In this document: piece after piece, positions 1 to 8,940 of the stretch
Numbering within the stretch: position 1 is the stretch's first letter
Layout of the letters: each line of letters starts with the position of its first letter
Source of the DNA: Callipepla californica brunnescens
Lineage: Eukaryota; Chordata; Aves; Galliformes; Odontophoridae
DNA: 64,000 bases
Direction of reading: 5' to 3'
NCBI GenBank assembly: GCA_023055505.1
Contig: JALIRH010000100.1
Coordinates: forward strand, 1,263,001 to 1,327,000
Made by a program: the position numbers and the translations under genes
Notes under the pieces: model-generated
Database searches by the model: none
Told to the model about the DNA's origin: nothing
What the model saw: only the letters and a program-made list of their open reading frames with translations

Positions 1-548
1 TATTTACAATGGCTTGATCAGCAAGCAGATGCCTTTAGCATGGCATTGGCAAGCTATACAGGCAGCCTTACTTCCCACGCACCGTCACACAAGCTATTGA
101 ACCTCAATGTTCACTTCACATCCACACCAAAAAGAAGTGATCAGCTGCTGCAGGCCCTTACCAGATTACGGATGGGTCTGGAAGATCACACAAATCAGTT
201 ATTTGATGGTGGGATAATCAACAGAAGCAATGGGATTCGGATATTGAAATTGTTTCTGGTTCTCCACAAATAGTGGAACCAGCTGCTGTTGTCCGAGTTT
301 TTTGGAAATGGTCCACACCTTTCAATCCTATTACCAACTCAGCTTCTGTTGCAGGAATTGTTCAGCGAGCAGAAGCATCCATATTACGCAATATTTCTCA
401 CTCTTCATTGTTTATTTTGTTCCAGGAACTTTTTTTTTTTTAGACTCCCACACTCATCCTTATTTTGTAATGCACATCCGCTCACACACATCTTTACCTG
501 GTTTCACGGCAGAAGGGAATCTCAAGCTGATATGTCCGTGTTTTACCA
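1..548 (+). pseudogene. pol: ERV1 pol remnant: RNase H region, frameshifted
   Basis: This is retroviral RNase H, which would degrade the RNA strand during reverse transcription. It is spread over shifting frames. The early part has a W-D...W pattern followed by S-P-Q-I-V-E, where the Glu fits a catalytic acidic position. Near 335-345 the usual T-D-S motif reads T-N-S, so a catalytic Asp is lost. Around 470-515 a stretch reads H-I-R-S-H-T..LPG...EGN, the conserved C-terminal end of avian class II RNase H. The element enters the window already inside pol, so LTR, gag, pro and most of RT lie upstream or are missing. The integrase region follows directly. It cannot make an active enzyme. The family call is inferred from motifs and from the alpharetrovirus-like env downstream. 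Confidence 0.75.
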
Positions 549-1398
549 GACCGAATAGCGCAAGCTAAACTTAGCCACTCCTTCTTTCATCAGAATGCTG
601 GAGGTCTTAAACGACAGTCTGGGCTTACCTCCCAACAAGCATCAAACATTACAGCGGTATGTCCCGACTGCCAGAGGCATTCTTTCCCATCAATAGCAGG
701 GGGGGTTAACCCCAGAGATCTGCAGAGCCTCCAGCTATGGCAAATGGATGTCACACATTACCCATGGTTTGGTAAGCTGAAATATACACATTCCTCGATT
801 GATACTTTTTCCGGAGCTTTATTTTCCTCTTGTCATACAGGAGAAAAGGCACGAGATGTTCGCAAGCGTTTGCTGCGTGCTTTTGCTACATTAGGTATCC
901 CTTCCCAATTAAAAACAGATCATGGTCCTGCATATACCTCTGCTGCGACAAAAGCCTTCCTGGATTCTTGGGGCATTATGCACATCACCGCGATCCCTCA
1001 TTCCCCTCCAGGTCAATTGAGCGGTCACACCAATCTTTAAAGCGTCTATTAGCACAACAGAAAGGGGGAATGGGAGCTTCCCCTCCTGAGGAGCGACTAC
1101 ATCAAGCTCTTGATGTTTTCACTTTTTGAATTCTTCTCTGCTAGATACCAATCCCCCGATAGTCCGACATTTTAGTTCGAATATCACATTGGAAAGAAGA
1201 ATCAAGGCTCCGGTGTTGATTCGCCACCCAGAAACAGGTATGATAATGGGGCCATATCCTCTTGTCACATGGGGGAGAGGTTATGCTTGTGTCTCCACAG
1301 GAAAAGGCCCCAGGTGGATTCCTGCGAAGAACGTGAAACCATACCGCGAGGAACAGACTTGGTCGACAACAGATGAAAACACAACCAAGGAAGGATGA
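549..1398 (+). pseudogene. pol: ERV1 pol remnant: integrase, frameshifted
   Basis: This is retroviral integrase in three frames. The zinc-binding domain is visible at about 576-660: two His spaced by three residues, then C-x2-C. The core follows, with the first catalytic Asp at 747-749 (Q-M-D-V-T) and the second at 918-920 (K-T-D-H-G). The catalytic Glu appears at 1019-1021 in another frame. The gap between the second Asp and the Glu is 7 bases shorter than the standard D-x35-E spacing, which points to a 7-bp deletion near 1010. A second frame change near 1126 leads to the C-terminal DNA-binding domain (V-T-W-G-R-G-Y ... W-I-P-A-K-N-V-K-P), ending at 1398. The domain order and the G-R-G-Y and V-K-P motifs match alpharetro- or betaretrovirus-like integrase. 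Non-functional. Confidence 0.85.
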
Positions 1399-1475
1399 GA
1401 CCAGCTACTGTATGGACTTGACTTCTTGAAATTTCAGGACTCTCTACTGGTTTTATTACCCTCCCAAAAACGAAT

Positions 1476-2558
1476 GTGTGGCTTACACTTGCTAATATTA
1501 CTCATCAGGAAACACTTTGCTTAGCCACTGCAACTGCGCAAAATCCCTTCTCTACCCGCTTGGTGGGCTTTCCCATAGACGAGTGGCCAATCCCTGGTCC
1601 CTCACGAGCAATCTTTACTGGCACAAATTCAGTAGATAATTGGGATGGATGGGTTCCATATCTTCCGTCTGCCAAATTAGAGCCACAAGAAATAGATTTC
1701 TTAGGATCTATAAAAATGGACTTCTGCCTGAGATTCCATTCTACTGGAAAAAATAAAACCAAACTATGGGATGTCAGTCCCGTAGACGCAGCCATCAATA
1801 ACCAAACTCTGTGGTGTAATTACACCTCACCCAGCCTTTCAAAATCAGTAAATGCTCCTTTACAGTTACCAGATGGAGTTTTCCGTAGTTGCGCTGACCG
1901 GGCATGGCCTGCCATACCTTCTTACATTAGAGGTGGGCCATGTAGTCTCGGGCGTTTAACCATCCTTACCCGAAATGAGACAACTGTCTTGCAATGGAGA
2001 AAGAAATATTCTCACCACCGTTTTAGGAGAATGACCCACACCTTCAGATCAGATTGTGATGATAACATGAAGTTTTGGAACAGGGAGACCATAGGAGCCG
2101 TTTCCTTTTTCACACCGCAGGTTGCTGTTGCTAAAGCTTTGGCAACACTGAACAAACTGGGTTCTTGCTTAGCAAAACAAGGAAATGCCACTAGTTTAGC
2201 TTTAACAGGTCTTTTACTTGATGCGGACAGTGTCAGACATGCTGCGCCACAAAATTGCGCTGCTACTGATTTCCTACTTCTGGCGCAAGGCCATGGCTGG
2301 GAGGATTTCGAAGGAATGTGCTGCATGAACCTGTCAGAACATTCCGTTTCAATTCAAGCAAGTATCAAGACCATACGGGATGGAGTGAAGAAACTGCAGG
2401 AACAGAGGGATTGGGACTGGTTGGACAAATTATTCTCGGGATGGGGGTCTCACCGGATGGCTCCACAGTATCTTAAAAATGATGTGCTACATTGCGATGA
2501 TCGTTGTAACGCTTTTGCTGTTACTTCCTTGCATTTTACAATGTGCGCAAAAAGATGA
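1476..2558 (+). pseudogene. env: ERV1 env remnant, alpharetrovirus-like TM
   Basis: Envelope glycoprotein remnant, open for 360 codons, shorter than the usual avian env. The first half is surface-subunit-like with several N-linked sites (N-x-S/T) and Cys. Around residues 180-200 a basic stretch (H-H-R-F-R-R) sits where the SU/TM cleavage site would be but is not a clean furin site. The TM part has an internal fusion-peptide-like hydrophobic stretch, a long heptad-type helix, and the region that normally carries C-x6-CC. Here the first Cys is Trp (H-G-W...G-M-C-C), so the SU-TM disulfide motif is broken. The hydrophobic membrane anchor is present only in another frame (about 2480-2540), so a frameshift near 2440-2460 removes it from this reading frame. 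The TM organisation is the alpharetrovirus type. It follows integrase directly, as in an ordinary provirus. Confidence 0.85.
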
Positions 2559-2590
2559 TTGACAATGCTACAAAGAAAATATTCATAACA

Positions 2591-2600
2591 GAAAGGGGGA
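2591..2600 (+). other. ERV1 polypurine tract
   Basis: A run of purines (GAAAGGGGGA) lies just before a TG that starts the 3' LTR at about 2605. This is the normal position of the plus-strand primer of reverse transcription. Confidence 0.7.
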
Positions 2601-2604
2601 GAAG

Positions 2605-2971
2605 TGGGTGATGGCAAAAGTGGGAGTCAGACGGAACTGTTAGCTAAGCAGGAATCAGGCCATAAACCGTGGATGTAGGCTGTGTAAAGATAAGCTGATA
2701 AGCTTGAGACAACCATGTCTAAGGAGTGAAAAGAAACAGAAGACAGTAATGGATAGCAATAAGAAACTGTTTGTTTAGATGACTAGGAGTGTTTTATATT
2801 CTTGACCTGTTAACACTGAGGAGTGTAAATTCCCTCAATTAGATCCTTGTAGCTTCCCCCAGTTAGATCCTAACACACACTGCTTCTCTGTCTATCTAAG
2901 CTTTGAGTTGTTGCTTAATAAATGGAACATTAGCTAGCATCAAGCTGGGTTCCCGACCCTTCATTGTAACA
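2605..2971 (+). mobile_element. ERV1 3' LTR
   Basis: The LTR begins with TG directly after the polypurine tract. It carries AATAAA at 2917-2922 and ends either at TTCA (2963) or AACA (2971). The right edge is uncertain because a minisatellite starts at once. Its length of about 360 bp fits avian class II LTRs. No target-site duplication can be tested because the 5' end is outside the window. Confidence 0.7.
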
Positions 2972-3066
2972 GTCTGTGGGTCTCTCTGGGTCCCGCTATG
3001 GGTCCCAATATGGTTTGCTGTGGGTCACTGTGGGTCCTGCTATGGGTCGCTGTGGGTCTCTATATG

Positions 3067-3172
3067 CCCCAGGAGATCCCTAAGGGGCTGCAGTTCCCCT
3101 CCACGCCACCAGGGGAGGGGGCGCTCTCACGTGATGTCTCTGTGCCTTCCTATTGCTCTCTGAGGTTTTCTA
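3067..3172 (+). repeat. Interspersed module 1 with CTCF-like core (interrupted) and E-box
   Basis: A non-10-bp module starting CCCCAGGAGATCCC and ending in a TTTTC-rich tail. At 3106-3124 it has a CTCF-like core, CCACCAGGGG followed by an extra AGGG before GGCGC, so the core is interrupted. At 3127-3134 it has the palindrome TCACGTGA, an E-box of the USF/MITF type. Its three siblings lie at 3379, 3631 and 4398. Confidence 0.6.
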
Positions 3173-3378
3173 TGGGTCGCTGTGGGTCCCGGCATGGGTT
3201 GCTTTGGGTCAAGCTGTGGGTCACTGTGGGTCGCTGTGGGTCTCGCTATGGGTCACTGTGGGTTGCTGTGGTTTGCTATGAGTCTCTATGGGTTGCTGTG
3301 GGTCGCTGTGGGTCACGCTATGGGTCCCAATAGGGTTCGCTGTGGGTCGGTGTGGGTCCTGCTATGGGTCTCTACGTG

Positions 3379-3490
3379 CCCCAGGAGATCCCTAAGGGGC
3401 TGCAGTTCCCCTTCACGCCACCAGAGGGAGCTCTCACATGATGTCGCTGTGTCTCTACGGCTTCCTATTGCTCTCTGTGTTTTCCTATTG
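3379..3490 (+). repeat. Interspersed module 2 with degraded CTCF-like core
   Basis: Second copy of the module. The core at 3418-3431 reads CCACCAGAGGGAGC, one position off the usual CTCF core. The E-box position reads TCACATGA, so the CACGTG palindrome is lost. It also carries the shared GGGGCTGCAGTTCCCC segment. Confidence 0.6.
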
Positions 3491-3630
3491 GGCGCTATGT
3501 GTCGCTATGGGTCCCAATATGCTTCGCTGTGGGTTACTGTGGGTCACTGTGGATCGCTATGGGTTGCTATGGATCGCTTTGGTTTGCTGTGGGTCCTGCT
3601 ATGGGTCTCTGTGGGTCTCTAAGGTTCCCA

Positions 3631-3740
3631 ATGGATCCCTAAGGGGCTGCAGTTCCCCTCCACGCCACCAGGGGGCGCTCTCACGTAATGTCGCTGGGTC
3701 TCTAGGGCTCCTTATTGCTATCAGTGGTTTCCTATTGGGC
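3631..3740 (+). repeat. Interspersed module 3 with consensus CTCF core
   Basis: Third copy. The stretch 3665-3678 reads CCACCAGGGGGCGC, an exact match to the widely reported CTCF core. The adjacent E-box position is TCACGTAA, one base off the palindrome. The 5' end of the module differs slightly from copies 1 and 2 (TCCCAATGGATCCC instead of CCCCAGGAGATCCC). Confidence 0.65.
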
Positions 3741-4397
3741 GCTATGGGTCGCTGTGGGTCACTATGCGTCGCTATCGATCTCTGTGGGCTGCTACGTTTT
3801 GCTGCGGGTCTCTATGGGACGCTATGGGTCACTGTGGGTCTTGCTATGTGTATCCATGGGTCGCTATGGGTCGATGTGGATCGCTATAAGTCTCTACATG
3901 TTGCTAAGGGTTGCAATGGGTCGCTGTGGGTCATGCTGTGGGTGTCTGTGGGTCCAGCTATGGGTCATTGTGGGTCGCAGTGAGTCGCTACGGGTCTCTT
4001 CGGGACGCTATGGGTCACTCTAGGTCCTGCTATGGGTCGCTGTGGGTCGCTTTGGGTCTCTATGGGTCTCTGTGGGTCACTGTGGGTTGCTATGGGTCGG
4101 TGTGGGTCGCTGTGTGTCGCGGTGGGTCGCTATCGGTCACTATTGGTTGTAATCGGTCTCTGTGGGTTGCTGTGAGTCGCTGTGGGCCCCCCTATAGGTT
4201 GCTGTGGGTCGGCTGGGTCGCTATGGGTTGCTGTGGATGGCTGTGTGTCGCTGTGCCTCTATGAGTCGCTATGGGTTGCAGTGCGTCGCAATGGGTCAAT
4301 GTGGTCTGTTACGGGTCGCTGTGGGTTACGCTGTGGGTCCCAATATGGTTCGCTGTGGGTCAGTGTGGGTCCTGCTATGAGGCGCTGTTGGTCTCTA

Positions 4398-4510
4398 TGT
4401 GCCCCAGGAGATTCCTAAGGAGCTGCAGTTCCCCCTCCACGACACCAGGCGGCGCTCTCACGTGATGTCGCTGTGTCTCTGTGGCTCCCTCTTGCTCCCT
4501 GTGGTTTTCC
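4398..4510 (+). repeat. Interspersed module 4 with CTCF-like core and E-box
   Basis: Fourth copy, about 660 bp after the third. The core at 4442-4455 reads ACACCAGGCGGCGC, two positions off consensus. The E-box palindrome TCACGTGA is intact at 4458-4465. Confidence 0.6.
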
Positions 4511-4960
4511 ATGGGTCGCTGTGGATCGCTATGGGTCCCAATGGGTCGCTGTGGTTCCTGGCATGGGTCGCTATGGGTCAAGCTGTGGGTCACTTTGGGT
4601 TGCTGTGGGTGTCTGTGGGTCCAGCTATAGGTCACTGTGGGTCTCAGTGAGTCGCTGTGGGTCTCTATAAGTCGCTGTGGGTAACTATGAGTCTCTATGT
4701 GTTTCTATGGGTCGCTGTGGGTCTCTATGGGTCGCTGTGGGTCCCGCTGTGGGTCACTGTGGGTCGCTGTGTGAGCTATCGGTCTCTGTGGGTTGCTGTG
4801 GTTCCCCCTATAGGTTGCTGTGGGTCGGTTGGGTCGCTGTGGGTCCCGCTATGGGTCGCTGTGAGTCTCTATGGGTCGCTGTGGGTCTCTATGGGTCAGT
4901 GTGGGTCACTGTGGGTCAGTGTGGGTCGCTGTGGGTCCCGCAGAAGGCGGTGTGCCCAGA

Positions 4961-5210
4961 GCGAAGCCACGCCCAGCTATGGGGCGGATGTGGGGCAGCT
5001 ACGGGGCAGCCATGGGTCACCATGGATCTCCATGGGGTCCCTACGGATCTCAATGGGGTCTCCACTGATCTCAGTGGATCTCAATGGGGTGGCTATGGGG
5101 CAGCTGTGGGGCAGCAATGGGGCACTGACCTATTCCCCTCAGAATGCCGCCACTGCATCTCCTCCACCTCCTGTGGGAGCACCTCTGTGGGGCAGAACTC
5201 TGCCCCACAC
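4961..5210. other. Transitional low-complexity segment, possible exon-like edges
   Basis: Mixed GGGGCAGCTATG and ATGGATCTC repeats link the two minisatellites. Acceptor-like pyrimidine tracts ending in CAG occur at about 4935-4941 (CCCGCAG) and 5132-5144 (TATTCCCCTCAG). The sequence after the second one is less repetitive, but I recognise no protein in any frame. No gene is called. Confidence 0.4.
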
Positions 5211-6000
5211 CTTCACCCCAAACATCCACACCACAGCTCAGCCCCACAGCGCTGCCCCACATCCCACACATTTGCCCCACATCTCTGCCCCTCATCCCCT
5301 GGCCACACAGCTCAGCCCCACATCCCACAGCTCAGCCCCTCATCCCACACCTGGCCCCAGAGCTCAGCCCTGTGGCTCTGCCCCACACATCTGCCCCAAA
5401 CCCCACACCTGGACCCACAGCTCAGCCCCACATCCCTCAGCTCTGCACCACAGCTCAGCCCCTCACCCCACACCTGGCCCCAGAGCTCAGCCCTGTGGCT
5501 CTGCCCCACACATCTGCCCCAAACCCCACACCTGGACCCACAGATCTGCCCCACATCCCACAACTCTGCCCCACGGCTCAACCCCACAACTCAGCCCCAT
5601 AGTGCTGCCCCATATCCCACACCTCAGCCCCACGGCTCAACCCCAATCTGCACATACCTGCCCCACATCCCACAGCTCTGCCCCACATACCTACCTGCCC
5701 CACAGATCAGCCCCACATTCCACAGCTCTGCCCCATGGATCAGCCTCACATCCCGCAGCTCAGCCCCGCATCTGAGCCCCACATCTGCTCATACCTGCAC
5801 CACACCTCCGCCCCCCAACCGCCACAGCTCTGCCCCACAGATCCACCCCACAGCTCAGCCCCGCATCCAACAGCTCTGCCCCAATCAGTGCACCTGGACC
5901 CACAACTCTGCCCCACAGCTCTGCCCCAAGCCTGGACCCCACACCCACGACCCCAGCCCCAAATCCCTGCCCCATAACCCCATAACCTGACCCCGGCCCC
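5211..6000. repeat. C-rich minisatellite (CCCCACAGCTCTG/CAGCCCCACATC)
   Basis: Tandem copies of CCCCACAGCTCAGCCCCACATC-like units. An internal block of about 120 bp is duplicated: the sequence containing CACCTGGCCCCAGAGCTC occurs near 5348 and again near 5468. It lies on the opposite strand sense to the G-rich arrays before it. Long open frames on both strands (up to about 437 codons) are low-complexity by-products. Confidence 0.85.
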
Positions 6001-6350
6001 ATAACCGCCCCTCCCGCCCTGCCACTGACCACGTGCTCTGCTTCCAGCTCCGCTTCCACCATGCGGCCGCTTCCGGCCCCACGGCACAGCTCGGCCAATC
6101 ACAGCACAGATCGGCAGCGGAAAGGGCAGGGGTGTGGGGTAGCGAGGCGGAACAGTGCCACTGGAACGAGGCACGATGACCGGAAATGACTGAAACTTCT
6201 GGGAGCGCGGATTTCCGGCAGCGAGCGGGGCATTGTGGGTAAGGAGGCGGAAGCACGCCTGGAAGTGGGAAACCGGAAGCCAGTGGGAAGCGAGTGGGCA
6301 TGGCCAACGTTAAGCCTCGCATTCGAGCCACGCCCCAACGTGCAATGACC
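6001..6350. promoter_or_regulatory. CpG-rich TATA-less promoter-like block
   Basis: CpG-rich, non-repetitive sequence with a CCAAT box (6095-6099), several ETS-type CCGGAA sites (about 6178, 6213 as reverse, and 6273) and the motif GCATTGTGGGTA at about 6230. This looks like a housekeeping promoter. On the minus strand an ATG at 6062-6060 opens a short frame (MVEAELEAEHV) followed by a possible GTCAGT donor, but I do not recognise the product. The block lies downstream of the SGF29 terminal exon, so it would serve a neighbouring gene that the window does not show. Confidence 0.55.
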
Positions 6351-6509
6351 CGAAGTGACCCCGATGTGACGCAAAATGACCCCAAATATCCCAGATTACT
6401 TCCAACACTTCTTGGAAGCGCTGCGCCCCAAAGGGCCCCAAAATGACCCCAAAGTGACCCCAAAACCCTATAACGACCCCATAAGGACCATATCAAATCC
6501 CCTATGGGG
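6351..6509. repeat. Short CCCCAAAATGACC tandem repeat
   Basis: Degenerate copies of a CCCCAAAATGACC-type unit occupy the sequence between the promoter-like block and the SGF29 exon end. No coding signal was seen. Confidence 0.6.
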
Positions 6510-6552
6510 TCACTTCTTGGTGTCTCTGCAGGCCACGATGCAGCACTGCACC
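6510..6552 (-). pseudogene. SGF29: Partial duplicate of the SGF29 exon end
   Basis: About 40 bp duplicate the last codons of the SGF29 terminal exon (minus strand, reading V-A-C-R-D-T-K-K then TGA at 6512-6510). The similarity stops upstream of this. It lies in the same frame as the main exon copy, whose own stop is lost, so it supplies the next in-frame stop. Confidence 0.75.
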
Positions 6553-6767
6553 CCAAAGTGCTCCAGAGTGACCCCAAAGTGACCGTAAATCGGCCCTAAT
6601 GACCCCAAAAAACCCAAATCCTGGAACGGCCCCAAAACGGCCACACGGGGTCGCTTCTTCTTGGTGTCCCTGCAGGCCACAACGTAGCGCTGTGCGACGT
6701 TGAGTGGCGATGAATATCCGTCAGCGTACAACGTGTCCTCAAACAGCACCGAGGAATCATCCTGCGG
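6553..6767 (-). pseudogene. SGF29: SGF29 terminal coding exon (second Tudor domain end), stop lost
   Basis: This is the last coding exon of SGF29 (CCDC101), the SAGA/ATAC subunit whose tandem Tudor domain binds H3K4me2/3 in the nucleus. An acceptor (ATAACAG) precedes codon CCG at 6767. The translation begins P-Q-D-D-S-S-V-L-F-E-D and continues through N-V-A-Q-R-Y-V-V-A-C-R-D-T-K-K-K, matching the human C-terminus closely. The Phe and Asp of the V-L-F-E-D segment correspond to human F264 and D266, part of the methyl-lysine pocket, and are retained. The family normally stops right after the Lys run. Here that codon is CGA (6653-6651) instead of TGA, so the frame runs on through 3' sequence to 6510. 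Exon 1 lies at 27137-27212 on the same strand; no middle exon is visible between them. This may be a broken gene, a misassembled gene, or a segmental copy. Confidence 0.9.
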
Positions 6768-7311
6768 CTGTTATAGAGCAATTATGGGGTCAGGGGGAAT
6801 TTATGGGGTCAGGGGGAATTTAAAGGGTTGGAGGGGGAACAGGGGAACTAATAGGGTCAGAGGGGAAATTAATGGGGTCACGGGGGGAACAGGTGAATTA
6901 TGGGGACGCGGGGAAAGTAATGGAGTTGGGCTGATGTGACCTCAAACAGCACCGAGGAATCGTCCTGCGGCTGTTCTAGGGCAATTATAGGGTCGGGGGG
7001 AATAGGGGAAGTAACAGGGTCAGGAGGTGAAGTAATGGGGTCACAGGGGGGAATTGATGGGGTTGGGGGGGAAATTATAGGGTCATGGGGGGGAATTATG
7101 GGGTCGGGGGAAAATTGTGGGGTCAGGGGGGAACTAATGGGATTTGGGGCTGACATTTGGGGGAAATAATCGGATTCTGGGGCTGATAATGGAGATTTTG
7201 GGGTGGAATTGCAGGATTTTGGCGCTGAGTTTTGGGGTCAGATATCGACATTATAGGGCTGGGTTATGGGGTCCGTTCATGCCCTTTTGGGGCCGGGTTC
7301 TGTGCTGTGGG
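6768..7311. repeat. G-rich intronic-type minisatellite (GGGGTCAGGGGGAATTA)
   Basis: Degenerate copies of TTATGGGGTCAGGGGGAA-type units lie upstream of the SGF29 terminal exon on its strand, as expected of a repeat-filled intron. A partial exon duplicate (6941-6970) is embedded. The block ends sharply at 7311, where sequence shared with the subtelomeric units begins. Confidence 0.75.
6941..6970 (-). pseudogene. SGF29: Partial duplicate of the SGF29 exon start
   Basis: The acceptor and first ten codons of the terminal exon are repeated here (P-Q-D-D-S-S-V-L-F-E), after which the sequence diverges (the D266-equivalent reads Val). Similarity also extends upstream of the acceptor into the intron. 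It is a short tandem duplication about 200 bp from the main copy. Confidence 0.75.
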
Positions 7312-8940
7312 TCCTAAAACTAAAGAGAACCCTACCCCTTCCACTAAACCTTCATCTACATCCCTAACCCTTACCCTAAACCTAAATCTACACCAAAACC
7401 TAACCCTAACCCTAACATGTCTTCTAACTGTAAAACTAATGCTTCACCTAACCCGAACTGAAACCCTAGGATTAAACCTTACCTAACACCTAGCTATATT
7501 CCTAACACCTAGCTATATTCCTAACCCTATCCTGAAACCTAACGTTAACCCTAACCCTAAAAACAACTTGGAACCAAACCCTAACCCTAACCTAACCCTT
7601 ATCAGAACCCTAAATCTAATCCTAACCGTTACCTTAATTTAACTCCAATTCTACCTGAAATCTAAATGGGACCTTAAAACCAACCCCAAATTTAAGCACA
7701 ACCCTAAGCCTAACACAAAGCATTAGATTACCACAGCCATCACCTAACTTCTAACCCTGACCCTAACACTAATACTAAACCAAAACAGATTCCAAATACT
7801 AACCCAATTCCTATTCTGAAACCCAAAACTATTCCAAAAACAAACCCAAGGCCTAACCTTTCTCTCACTCTAACAATCAAAGAAAACCTATTCCTAAACC
7901 TAATCCTAAATCTAGTCCTAATCCTAACCCTCACCCTTAATCTAACCCTGTCAACGGTTTACCGGGCTGGATCGGCCCGGTTCCGTGACGATTGCTGCGG
8001 GGACCCACGGACCCACGCCCCAGGAAAGGGCAAGGAAAAAGGGAAAAGGGAAAAGGGAGATGGGCCTAGAAACAAAACAGCGGCAACGATCTGAGGAGGA
8101 AAGCTAATTTACTAAATAAGATATTAGAAAACAAAATAACACAATATAATACAATGTAATTGGAATTGAGGCTAATGAATCAAACAAAATGAGCAAGAGA
8201 GAGTGTCCGATAAACCGAAGGCCTTACGCCAACGCTGAAGGCGATACGGCAGCGAGCACCCACTGGTGAGTCGATCCCGAAGGAAAGAGAGTGTCCCGTG
8301 ACCGCTGAGGGTTTTTATCTGTTCCCTCTGAGCGGAAAACACGTAAAAATACAAAGCATCGCAAAGTCCTCTGGGGAATGTAGTGCTTCTTCTCTTCTCA
8401 GACAGGTATACCTGGAATTATCAATGATCTATGGAGCTGGAGTATTAGCTCTTCAACTCCTAATGCAATACATGATGTTATGATGTGGAATACCAGTACC
8501 AAAAAATCATAAAACCATGACAAACCCCAACCCCCACCCAGAAGCTAACACTTAGCATTGTACAATACCTAAACGTACCCCTAATCCTTATCACTAAACC
8601 TAAAAGGAACCTGAAACATAGTGCTAAATCTGACCCGAACCCTAACCCTAAACTTCATCCTATTCCCAAACCTCGCCCTATTCAGAACCCTATTCCTAAC
8701 CCGAACACTAACCCTTACTCTATTACTAACTTGAAGACTAACCCTAACAATGAACCAATTCCTAAACCTTTTCCTTCCTCCAAATTGATTCCTAACACTA
8801 ACCCTAACCCTAATCAAACCCGAACCCTATTCTTAACCCTAAATCTAACCGTATCCCAATCCCTAACTCTTACCATAACCCTAACCCTAAGTCTTACTCT
8901 ATCACTAACCCTAACCCTACATTAACCCTATCCTAACCCT
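7312..8940. repeat. Outlying copy of the 5.36-kb subtelomeric unit, split by a solo LTR
   Basis: Degenerate CCTAA-type sequence. From GTCCTAAAACTAAAGAG onward it is nearly identical to 53499-54570 and 58851-59920. It has one internal deletion relative to those copies and a short tandem duplication of CACCTAGCTATATTCCTAA near 7485-7520. A solo LTR interrupts it at 7949-8522. The left edge at 7311/7312 is abrupt and abuts SGF29 intron-type sequence. Confidence 0.85.
7949..8522 (-). mobile_element. Solo LTR of the ERV2 family
   Basis: Closely resembles the ERV2 LTR at 37078-37622 along its whole length, with the same TGTCA start and ATGACA end as written on the plus strand. It is flanked by AACCC on both sides, a 5-bp target-site duplication. 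The same locus without the LTR is present at about 54386 and 59738, where the flanks join with one AACCC. No internal proviral sequence remains, so it arose by LTR-LTR recombination. Confidence 0.9.

Larger units (their letters stand above)
2972..4960. repeat. 10-bp minisatellite (TGGGTCGCTR)
   Basis: Tandem degenerate copies of a 10-bp unit, TGGGTCGCTA or TGGGTCGCTG. Because 30 bp equals 10 codons, every frame stays open and gives repetitive Gly/Ser/Trp/Val products. Four longer modules interrupt the array and are listed separately. No gene is supported inside it. Confidence 0.9.

Noticed and set aside
1505..2326. Minus-strand open frames under env
   Set aside because: They are shadows of the env frame, which has clear TM features on the plus strand.
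4657..5990. Open frames of 372 and 437 codons on the plus strand
   Set aside because: They run through the 10-bp and C-rich minisatellites in several frames at once, with low-complexity products and no domain.
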